Positions 26,134 through 33,011 of a stretch of 64,000 nt of DNA are shown here, piece by piece. Positions within the stretch are counted from its first letter, which is position 1. Each line of letters begins with the position of its first letter. A model generated the notes under the pieces. That model was not told the DNA's origin, did no database searches, and worked only from the letters and a program-made list of their open reading frames with translations. Source of the stretch: Mangrovibacter phragmitis (GTDB lineage: Bacteria; Pseudomonadota; Gammaproteobacteria; Enterobacterales; Enterobacteriaceae). A program made the translations under genes and the position numbers. The DNA lies in NCBI RefSeq assembly GCF_001655675.1, contig NZ_LYRP01000033.1, positions 248,001-312,000 on the forward strand, in the 5' to 3' direction.

Positions 26134-28439
26134 AGAATATTCCCTGGTTGCAGATAAGCCTGCCCGGCAGGCCTGGCGGGCAGGCGGGCATGGCATCGGT
26201 GTTGGTTAGTGGTGACTTCCAGTTCAGCAGGCAGTGTCGGGTTCTCCAGCCAAATCATGCCATCACGGGCCACACTTTTGGTGGTACTGTCACCCTTGAT
26301 TCGGACCTGGCTTCCCAGGGGTAACGGGGCACCGTGGGCATCAACCAGGCGCGCCACAACGGAAAGCGCTTCTTTCATGCCAAAATCAACCAGCACGACC
26401 TGCCCGGTTCCTGGTGAAATATAGCGCTCCGTTACCGGTGTCAGAACGGAGGCCGGCAGCTTAAGCGGGTCGATGGATATTTTGCTGGTGTGGTATCCTG
26501 GCAGTTCTGTTAGCAGTAACCATCCCTTGTCGTCTGTCCTGCCCGCCAGGCGGTTTTCCTGGTAGACCGGAACCGATGGAATACCGTTACTGGACACCAG
26601 CGCAACCCCCTGGTGGCTTTGGCGCATGGCATAGATGTGTCCACGGAGCAGCGTCAGGCTGCCTTCGCCCGTTAACCAGCCACTGGTTTCTGTTTCCGCT
26701 TTGTTGATACCGAGGTGCCATTCGCCATAGCGGTTAAGGTTGCCAACATCAGCATAGTGATATTGTTGGTAGCCATTGGATTGCCCGGCATCCCAGGACC
26801 AGCCGCCCTGGTCATTATCGGCCTGGTGGCGATAGCGCCATTGCTGGCGACTGCCACTACTCTGAACAGAGACCTGGTCATGAAAACCGAATGGAACAGC
26901 CAGTGTGAAGTTGATTTGTGAATCTCTGCCGGCAATATCCCGCGTCCAGGTTATGTTGGTATTCACCCCGTGGGAAAAGGTTTTGGACCACGAGGCGTTC
27001 AGGTACTGTTCATCGTTTCCTGCGGTGTGCTGGCGTACCCAGCCCATGCCAAGTTGCCCCAGTGGCCCTAACCGGGTACTGGCCCAGACGGCGTCACTGC
27101 GCCGCGCGGCCACAGCGCCACTGGTGCTGGCGATATCGGTAAACGTATTTTCCCGCAGCGTGGTACTGGCAGAGAATGCGTATCCCCGGCCATTCCATTG
27201 CCAGCCAACACCCCACTGCTTCCCAGGTGCCGTAAGGGAATGGCTGACAGCGATATGGGCGCTTAACACGCCAACCCAGGGTGATGGTAGCCAGTAAGCA
27301 CCGACTCCGGCATTCCGGGCTGCGCGTTGTTGTTCGGTATGCAGTGCCAAAGTCAGTGTGTTATTGACACCATAGCGCCAGCCGGCATCCAGCATCGGCT
27401 TCGCAGCATAGTCATTTGAGTTAAGGCTGTAATTTTGTCGCATCCAGCCCACATCCAGCGTACCGCTGCTCAACCCTGCGGCCAGCATCTGCGGCGCACC
27501 GTACAAATCCAGTGAGACCACTTTACGCTGCCCATTGATATCGGTAATCACAATGTCGGCCTGACCATTTCCCGTGAAAGTGGGTTGTGTGGCGAGAATA
27601 TACTGGCCTGGCACAACTTGCTGGCTGCTCTGTTTCAGTCCGTCGATGTATAAATCCACGGTTGATGGCAGTACTGCGGTACTGCTGTATTCGGCTCGGG
27701 GTGACGTATTCAGTTGTGGCGTCAGTTGAAAGTTGCGGGCAAGATGAATACCACCAAAACGCACCTGCCTGCTCCAGCTAACACCGGAAGTAATAGCATC
27801 GCCCAGCGTCAGGGAAATTTGGTGCTGGCTGTCATCCAGTTGCCAGGCGGTCATTAGCCGGGTAGTCCGGTCCTGCGTTTCTTGTGGGTTTTCTGCCACA
27901 CGGCTGTTAAAGCTACTGTAAAGGGTACCGGGAAGCCATCCTGATGATGTCAGACTGGTTTGTGCGCAGGCATATTGGTAGCCAGTCGAATGAGTGGCAT
28001 TCAGGCTGTAGCCCAAAGTCAGATGACCCAGGCGTGTGTCAGTAGTGGGCATGCCAGGTTGCACATCGTGGGGCTGGTTTTCCAGGTACTGGCGCCTGGA
28101 CAATGCGGCCATTCTGGCAGACAGGAATAACTGCTGGTTAAGCGCATCGAACGTGGCTGATATACCCGGTATATCACTTAATTTAACCCATTCACCTTGC
28201 GGTAATTTGCTGCTGGCAGGGCCAATGCCCAGGGTGCGTAAATCCTGCTGCTTAAGCCCTATTTCCGTGCCAGCTACTTGTACGGCATATAATCCCGGTG
28301 ACTGAGCCTGATTAACACTGACTGACAACCATTGAACATGACTTCCCACGAGCGTTGTTTCAGCGCAGGTGAGTTGCGGCTGTAACCCTGTTAAAAGTAG
28401 CAACAGTATGGTTGAGCGGGCATTCATAAGGCACTTCAT
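26124..28439 (-). CDS. Outer-membrane usher of an archaic chaperone-usher pilus
   Basis: 771 residues. After a signal peptide (about 1-26) comes the usher N-domain with AVQVAGTEIGLKQQDLRTLG, a long beta-barrel rich in Trp and Tyr, and the plug and C-terminal domains. NRLAGRTDDKGWLLLTELPG and VLVDFGMKEALSVVARLVD are typical of the end of the barrel and the CTD. The C-terminal pair of cysteines (RCHARLP, ILCQ) matches ushers. Its 5' end overlaps the chaperone gene by about 80 bp. It is somewhat shorter than classical FimD (about 840-880) and fits the Csu/sigma clade. It threads SCPU pilins across the outer membrane. Confidence 0.88.
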   Translation of the reverse strand: MKCLMNARSTILLLLLTGLQPQLTCAETTLVGSHVQWLSVSVNQAQSPGLYAVQVAGTEIGLKQQDLRTLGIGPASSKLPQGEWVKLSDIPGISATFDALNQQLFLSARMAALSRRQYLENQPHDVQPGMPTTDTRLGHLTLGYSLNATHSTGYQYACAQTSLTSSGWLPGTLYSSFNSRVAENPQETQDRTTRLMTAWQLDDSQHQISLTLGDAITSGVSWSRQVRFGGIHLARNFQLTPQLNTSPRAEYSSTAVLPSTVDLYIDGLKQSSQQVVPGQYILATQPTFTGNGQADIVITDINGQRKVVSLDLYGAPQMLAAGLSSGTLDVGWMRQNYSLNSNDYAAKPMLDAGWRYGVNNTLTLALHTEQQRAARNAGVGAYWLPSPWVGVLSAHIAVSHSLTAPGKQWGVGWQWNGRGYAFSASTTLRENTFTDIASTSGAVAARRSDAVWASTRLGPLGQLGMGWVRQHTAGNDEQYLNASWSKTFSHGVNTNITWTRDIAGRDSQINFTLAVPFGFHDQVSVQSSGSRQQWRYRHQADNDQGGWSWDAGQSNGYQQYHYADVGNLNRYGEWHLGINKAETETSGWLTGEGSLTLLRGHIYAMRQSHQGVALVSSNGIPSVPVYQENRLAGRTDDKGWLLLTELPGYHTSKISIDPLKLPASVLTPVTERYISPGTGQVVLVDFGMKEALSVVARLVDAHGAPLPLGSQVRIKGDSTTKSVARDGMIWLENPTLPAELEVTTNQHRCHARLPARPAGQAYLQPGNILCQ

Positions 28440-29127
28440 TGAGTGTCAGTTTCAAAGTGACGGCCTGATTCAATAACGATGCAGGCACAGAAATAGCCTG
28501 CCAGGATCCGGGTAACAGATAACCGACTAAACCATCCTCATGGTGCAGCTGGCGGCCCTGCTGGTTTTCGACTTGCAAGTCACTGAGTTTTATATGGCGC
28601 GAACCCTGGTTGTGTAATACCAGTTGCCGGTGGGCAGAGTCCCACTGGCAGGTGGCTGTTTTACGGTTATCATTGCCGGGAAGTGAATGGCTGGCGATAA
28701 ACACCGGAATGGAATAGCGCAGCAAAAAATGGATGGCATGGTGGTCATCCTTGTTCGCTTGTTCGCCGGGCAGTTCATCAATAATCAGCCGAAAACTGTG
28801 CTCTTTATCTGCGGTAAAAGGCTTAAGCGCAATCAAGCGGATAAGTTGCTTTTGACCTGCCCCCAGCGAGGTTATTGCCGGGCTGCTGACCAGTGTCGTC
28901 GTGGGTTCAAGAACGTCTTTCCCGTTCACCTGATTCCATTGATACAGGCGAATTTGCGCACTTTCTTGCAGGCTACCTGTGTTGGTGAGCCATACAGCTG
29001 TGGCTTGTTGTTCAGTTGTCATCCCGATATTCACCGGGGCAACCTGTAAGGTGGCCGCAAGTGCATAGTGTGTAAGCGCCAGCATGAAAAACGGCCAGGA
29101 AATGAGAATGAGTGCTCTGGTTTTCAT
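28360..29127 (-). CDS. Periplasmic pilus chaperone
   Basis: 255 residues with a signal peptide (about 1-24). The PapD-like Ig fold shows in the N-domain: TLQVAPVNIGMTTEQQATAV, LTNTGSLQESAQIRLYQW, ITSLGAGQKQLIRLIAL with the basic anchor residues, and a F1-G1 region SFRLIIDELPG. The second domain begins LLRYSIPVFIASH. The wording 'YRLIIDELP' and 'LRYSIPVF' is characteristic of Csu-type chaperones. It is encoded 3 bp after the pilin gene. It caps SCPU pilins before delivery to the usher. Confidence 0.88.
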   Translation of the reverse strand: MKTRALILISWPFFMLALTHYALAATLQVAPVNIGMTTEQQATAVWLTNTGSLQESAQIRLYQWNQVNGKDVLEPTTTLVSSPAITSLGAGQKQLIRLIALKPFTADKEHSFRLIIDELPGEQANKDDHHAIHFLLRYSIPVFIASHSLPGNDNRKTATCQWDSAHRQLVLHNQGSRHIKLSDLQVENQQGRQLHHEDGLVGYLLPGSWQAISVPASLLNQAVTLKLTLNEVPYECPLNHTVATFNRVTAATHLR

Positions 29128-29130
29128 CGG

Positions 29131-29616
29131 TTAATAGGTTAAATACAGGTTTACATCGTCGTCGTACTGGCCTGCGACCGCGCTTGTCAGTGCGTTGGCT
29201 TCAATCACGCCATACAGTGTCTGGTTTTGTAGGGTACCGGTGCCAGTGCTTTCCAGCCCGTCAGTGCTGGTGATTTGCTCTGACTTACTGGCGTCACTGT
29301 AGAGTTTGTAGGCAATGTTCGCGGCATCTGTCATATCACTGGATGGGTGCAGGTAGAATGTGCCGTTTGCCTGATCTGCAGAATCTGCGGTGAGTTTCCA
29401 GGGCGTGCCTTTGGTACAGGTAATACTGAGTTCACTGCTGGCTGTTATCTCGCTGGTATCAGCAGAGCTGTGCCGGGAAAAATCCATATCACTGGCTGAG
29501 AGTGAGCAGGACTTCATCACCTGCAGCGTAACATGCATGCTGGTATTATCATCCGCCTGGTTGGCGAAAGAAATCACTGCCAGTGCGCAGGCGTAAGCAA
29601 TATTTTTAACCTTCAT
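29131..29616 (-). CDS. SCPU-domain pilin (major subunit candidate) of the archaic pilus
   Basis: 161 residues with a signal peptide (about 1-21). One SCPU domain begins MHVTLQVMKSCSLSASDMDF and ends YDDDVNLYLTY, the same C-terminal strand pattern as the tip protein. Two internal cysteines (KSCSL, ITCTKG) would form the usual disulfide. It is the first gene of the operon, pilin-chaperone-usher-tip, so it is the likely main subunit. Csu systems in Acinetobacter have three pilin genes. Only one lies here. Confidence 0.82.
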   Translation of the reverse strand: MKVKNIAYACALAVISFANQADDNTSMHVTLQVMKSCSLSASDMDFSRHSSADTSEITASSELSITCTKGTPWKLTADSADQANGTFYLHPSSDMTDAANIAYKLYSDASKSEQITSTDGLESTGTGTLQNQTLYGVIEANALTSAVAGQYDDDVNLYLTY

Positions 29617-29941
29617 ATCAATATGTTCTTATTTAAGAAAATCTGGCTTTGATAATGACCGGTAGGTGTTTCTGGAATCCGACTGAACTTACCGGGGAAC
29701 CGTCGTAGCCGTTCAGGGCCCGAATGTTTAAGTGCTATATAAAGTAATATTCAAAATTAAAAAAGAATATAAAAAGATAAAAAATATGGCGCATTCCTGG
29801 TATTGTGAATGAAATGAGAATAAAAATAACTGGTGGTTTATTTAGTTACATAAATAGGTTTGGGAGAAGTAATCACGCTTCACGCTGTAAGAATAAAAAA
29901 CCGGTAGGCTGTGTATTTTTCTGAATTTATCCGGCAGGGGT
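29617..29941. other. AT-rich leader region upstream of the pilus operon, 325 bp
   Basis: No gene is present. It is strongly AT-rich (29740-29860 is mostly A/T). It probably holds the pilus promoter and sites for H-NS and for the operon's own ToxR-like regulator. I could not pick a single promoter with confidence. Confidence 0.4.
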
Positions 29942-30598
29942 TTACAAATTAAATGAATGTGCAACTGGTTTCCACATATAACCCTGGCCATAATCGGCCA
30001 CGCTGATTTGTGCTGATAAAAAGTCGTGGTGGTTTTCTATACCTTCAATCAATACCTTATCACAAAGTGTCTGGCACTTACCGACCAAATCATTGAGGCG
30101 CTTTTGGTACCCGCGCAGGTTCCAGAATACATGTTTATCTATTTTAACCCCATAAAAAAAGAATCTTTCTTTGAGCAGAAACTGAATCAAAGCGGGGGTG
30201 ACATCATCGGCCCATACCTGAATGTTCATTGCGTGTAATTGGGAGATGCGTTGGCGTAATTTTCTGATCTGTACCGATGAGAACTGCACTATATTACACA
30301 GGTCGGTGAGTTCGAGTGCAAATTTTGGTCGGTAGAAATTATGGCCAGCGATCACTTCTGCCATTGTTGATGACAGGAATACGCCTGAGTCAGCATTAAT
30401 ATAATAGCGCTGAGCACAGGGTGTATAAAGTGCATAATTTACCTGGTTTGCAAAAAGTGATATGCGTTTTTCCTCGGGAAGGGAGGAGAAATATACTTCC
30501 GCGTCGATATTGGGACGCAGTGTTGACAGCATTTCCCAGGCAATGATTCCCTGATTGTTAAGGCGGCGAATAGATTCGAATTTGTAACCTGTAAGCAT
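29942..30598 (-). CDS. Aberrant EAL-domain protein upstream of the pilus operon
   Basis: 218 residues, essentially one EAL domain and nothing else. The signature positions read WEML (for EAL), INADSG (Asn kept), LELTDL (for LEITE), WADDVTPA (for LDDFGTG), VKIDK, IEGIEN and GQGYMW. Most metal and catalytic residues of c-di-GMP phosphodiesterases are thus present. Loop 6 (DDFGTG) has been rewritten and the second Glu of LEITE is Asp. It could be a weak enzyme, a c-di-GMP receptor, or a protein-binding regulator like YdiV. It sits 325 bp upstream of the pilin gene on the same strand. Confidence 0.75.
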   Translation of the reverse strand: MLTGYKFESIRRLNNQGIIAWEMLSTLRPNIDAEVYFSSLPEEKRISLFANQVNYALYTPCAQRYYINADSGVFLSSTMAEVIAGHNFYRPKFALELTDLCNIVQFSSVQIRKLRQRISQLHAMNIQVWADDVTPALIQFLLKERFFFYGVKIDKHVFWNLRGYQKRLNDLVGKCQTLCDKVLIEGIENHHDFLSAQISVADYGQGYMWKPVAHSFNL

Positions 30599-31056
30599 CG
30601 TTGATGCCAGTCCCTGCTGATATAAATAGGAGTTGCAGTGTGAACAAATTATGTCTCTTATGGTATTTATAAATGAATTAACGAAGTTTTCGGTGTGTTT
30701 ATCTGATTTTTTATATCTATTTGATTTTTAATTCTGATTATTTGAGGGCTTATAGCGCATAAAATACTGAGGAGGTCACATCTGGATACTGGAATCGTCT
30801 TTGCGCAGGGCTACCTGAAAGTGGTAGTGTGGCTCAGACAGTGCGACTAATCAGGTGTTGACGCATTCTCGCCAGTACCCGCTGAGCAGATATAGCAATG
30901 GACGTATAGCTATACCGGGCAATGTGATGTTTGACGAGTTGATATCAAAGAACCCAATACCGGTGATATTTACTATTACTCTGGTGGGGTCAGGTGCTGA
31001 TACAGGGCCGCATCGCTCATTATTGATACTTTGACAGGCAGGAAGAGATAAACATC
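30599..31056. other. intergenic region, 458 bp, with possible coding debris
   Basis: No intact gene is present. Around 30740-30850 a stop-bounded frame reads LDTGIVFAQGYLKVVVW, which faintly resembles the C-terminal 'AQGY' end of an EAL domain. AGGAGG precedes it without a start codon. The region upstream of 30720 is AT-rich. The citrate synthase gene has a GGAAGAGATAAAC ribosome site at the right end. Confidence 0.35.
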
Positions 31057-32346
31057 ATGACACAACAACTTACCCTTTTCTCAGACGATAACTCGTCGGT
31101 GGGGCTGGATGTGCTACCCGGTACCCTTGGGCAGTCAGCTCTGGATCTGCGCCCGTTAGGGCAACAAGGGCTGTGTAGTTACGACCCAGGCTTCAGTAAT
31201 ACCGCCGGGTGTAAATCTGCTATTAGTTATATCGATACTGAACAAAGCATACTGCTACACCGCGGTTACCCCGTTGACCAGCTGGCGATGCAGTGTGATT
31301 TCCTGGAGTTGAGTTATATTCTGCTATACGGTGACGCACCAACCGAAGAGGAATATCAGGCATTTAGCCATACAATTACTCGCCATACACTGGTGCACGA
31401 GCAAATGGCCAGAATGTGCAGTGGCTTTCGCCGTGATTCCCACCCGATGGCGTTAATGTGTGCATTGGTAGGGGCGCTGGCGGCTTTCTATCATGAAATG
31501 GTTGATGTCTCAAACCCGGAACATCGCCGGCTGGCTGAAGTGCGCCTCATTTCAAAAATGCCAACGCTTGCAGCCATGAGCTATAAGTATACGGTTGAGC
31601 AACCCGCCAATTATCCACGTAATTCCCTCTCCTATGCCGGTAATTTTCTGCACATGTTGTTTGGTATACAGGCTGAACCCTATGTGGTGAACCCGGTACT
31701 TGAGCAGGCAATGAACCAGATTTTAATCCTCCATGCTGATCACGGGCAGTGTGCTTCCACCACGACTGTGCGCACCGCCGGGTCATCTGGTGCGAATCCT
31801 TTTGCCTGTATTGCTGCTGGCCTGGCTTCTTTATGGGGGCCACAACATGGCGGGGCCAATGAAGCCTGTATGAGCATGCTGGAAGAGATCCGTGAGATTG
31901 ATGAAATACCGGCATTTATTCAGCGCGCTATGGCACAACCTTCGGTATTCCGCCGTCTGGGTTTTGGTAATTCACGTTATACCCATTCGGATCCGCGTGC
32001 GGCGATTTTACGCGAAACCTGCCACAAGGTGCTTAAAGAGCAGGGGATGGAGGACAGCCTGTTACAGGTTGCCATGGCTCTGGAAGATATCGCCATGAAT
32101 GACAGCTACTTTATTAAGAATAAGTTATTCCCAAGTGCGGATTTTTATACTGCGGTGATTCTTAAAGCGATGGGCCTGCCATCAACCATGTTTACGGTTG
32201 TAACTGCCGTGGGGCGCACTCTGGGCTGGGTTGCACACTGGAATGAGATGCATGAAACCGTCGATGAACCTTTGCAGATTTACCGTCCGCGCCAGTTATA
32301 CACCGGCCAGGCACGGCGAGATTTCGTCTCCCGCCGCCAGCGTTAA
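31057..32346 (+). CDS. Citrate synthase paralogue with altered active site
   Basis: 429 residues, collinear with type II (GltA-like) citrate synthase: ASTTTVRTAGSSGANPFACI, SLWGPQHGGANEACMSML, DFYTAVILKAMGLPS and PRQLYTG. Of the catalytic triad, His264 (GPQHGG) and Asp362 (SADFY) are present. The segment E. coli writes GFGHRVYKNYDPR reads GFGNSRYTHSDPR here, so the His that polarises oxaloacetate is Asn305. The preceding HADHEQN is HADHGQC. The N-terminus is rewritten, and the NADH-inhibition region cannot be judged. It may be a different Claisen-type synthase or a non-catalytic protein. An NtrC-type control region starts directly after the gene. Confidence 0.88.
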   Translation: MTQQLTLFSDDNSSVGLDVLPGTLGQSALDLRPLGQQGLCSYDPGFSNTAGCKSAISYIDTEQSILLHRGYPVDQLAMQCDFLELSYILLYGDAPTEEEYQAFSHTITRHTLVHEQMARMCSGFRRDSHPMALMCALVGALAAFYHEMVDVSNPEHRRLAEVRLISKMPTLAAMSYKYTVEQPANYPRNSLSYAGNFLHMLFGIQAEPYVVNPVLEQAMNQILILHADHGQCASTTTVRTAGSSGANPFACIAAGLASLWGPQHGGANEACMSMLEEIREIDEIPAFIQRAMAQPSVFRRLGFGNSRYTHSDPRAAILRETCHKVLKEQGMEDSLLQVAMALEDIAMNDSYFIKNKLFPSADFYTAVILKAMGLPSTMFTVVTAVGRTLGWVAHWNEMHETVDEPLQIYRPRQLYTGQARRDFVSRRQR

Positions 32347-32393
32347 TTTGCCGGAACGGGCATACTGACAGGCAACAAAGTACCAGGCACTCA

Positions 32394-32430
32394 GGCACCA
32401 ATAAAGTGGGTATACCGCTTTATTGGTGCC
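32394..32430. terminator. 13-bp inverted repeat after the citrate synthase gene
   Basis: GGCACCAATAAAG and CTTTATTGGTGCC are perfect 13-bp arms around an 11-base loop, 48 bp after the stop codon. No T run follows. It may be an mRNA-end stabiliser or a factor-dependent terminator. Confidence 0.5.
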
Positions 32431-32496
32431 AAACCTGGACTCCACTCACCGGGCTTAACGCCGTTTAGCTCACATGACGCCAGCGTTAATAAGTTA

Positions 32497-32533
32497 TGCA
32501 CTTTTTTTGTGCGCTATGCGTTATATTGGTGCG
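32497..32533. promoter_or_regulatory. paired NtrC-like enhancer boxes, distal copy
   Basis: TGCAC-N7-GTGCG (32497-32513) and TGCGT-N7-GTGCG (32517-32533) start 20 bp apart, two helical turns. NtrC boxes are TGCAC-N7-GTGCA. This pair lies in copy 1 of the duplication. Confidence 0.6.
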
Positions 32534-32546
32534 CTGCGCCAGCCTC

Positions 32547-32750
32547 CAGTGTTAATTAGCCTGAACGGGCATACTAACAGGTAACAAAGCTCCTGAGGCT
32601 CAGGCTCCAGTGAATCAGGCATAACGCTTTATTGGTGGTGTAAAACCTGGATGTCATTCGCCTGGCTTAACGGCGTTTATCTCGCGTAATACCCGCCCTG
32701 ACTACTTCTGCACTATTTTTGTGCATTGCGCACTATTAAGGTGCGATCAG
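32547..32750. repeat. tandem duplication, copy 2 (diverged)
   Basis: It begins CCAGTGTTAATTAGCCTGAACGGGCATACT, the counterpart of copy 1. It has diverged by substitutions and small indels: the left arm of the copy-1 inverted repeat is lost, while CTTTATTGGTG is kept. It carries the better NtrC-like boxes and lies nearer to the sigma-54 promoter. Confidence 0.75.
32709..32745. promoter_or_regulatory. paired NtrC-like enhancer boxes, proximal copy
   Basis: TGCACTATTTTTGTGCA (32709-32725) matches the NtrC palindrome TGCAC-N7-GTGCA exactly. CGCAC-N7-GTGCG (32729-32745) follows with its start 20 bp later. The pair lies about 160 bp upstream of the -24/-12 promoter, a normal enhancer distance. Under nitrogen limitation NtrC-phosphate would activate the permease gene from here. 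Confidence 0.72.
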
Positions 32751-32903
32751 GTTGCTGTTTGCAAATACCCTGTCGTTTATCCGTCGCCCACTTGTCTTAT
32801 CCTGGCCGAATTAACCGGCCAGGTTTGCAAATTTCATTATTCATTTACCTTGCGACACCTTAATTATAAAAAGACACATTTATTTACCCATAGATACTCT
32901 GGC

Positions 32904-32919
32904 TGGCATACAACCTGCT
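32904..32919 (+). promoter_or_regulatory. sigma-54 promoter of the amino acid permease gene
   Basis: TGGCATACAACCTGCT matches the -24/-12 consensus TGGCAC-N5-TTGCW, with exactly 10 bases between GG and GC. Transcription would begin near 32930, giving a leader of about 80 bases before the ATG at 33012. Confidence 0.72.
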
Positions 32920-33011
32920 TTTGAAGTCCTGTCACACAACACATCACATCAACAAAACGTTCAGATAGCCGGGCCAGTGAGTGCCGGAACTGAAAATAAG
33001 AGGTAGGTCAG

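Larger units (their letters stand above)
32338..32546. repeat. tandem duplication, copy 1 (about 209 bp)
   Basis: It starts in the last codons of the citrate synthase gene (CCAGCGTTAATTTGCC) and contains an inverted repeat and a pair of NtrC-like boxes. Copy 2 follows immediately, with the same order of landmarks: GAACGGGCATACT-ACAGG, CTTTATTGGTG, AACCTGGA, GGCTTAACG, then the boxes. Offsets between copies are 209-212 bp. Confidence 0.75.

Noticed and set aside
30826-30846. Possible -24/-12 element (TGGCTCAGACAGTGCG) upstream of the citrate synthase paralogue
   Set aside because: The spacing is right but both boxes deviate from consensus, it lies more than 200 bp from the start codon, and no NtrC-like box is nearby.
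32740-32760. Second possible -24/-12 element GGTTGCTGTTTGC near 32749
   Set aside because: The spacing between GG and GC is 9 rather than 10 and the -24 box is poor. The element at 32904-32919 fits far better.
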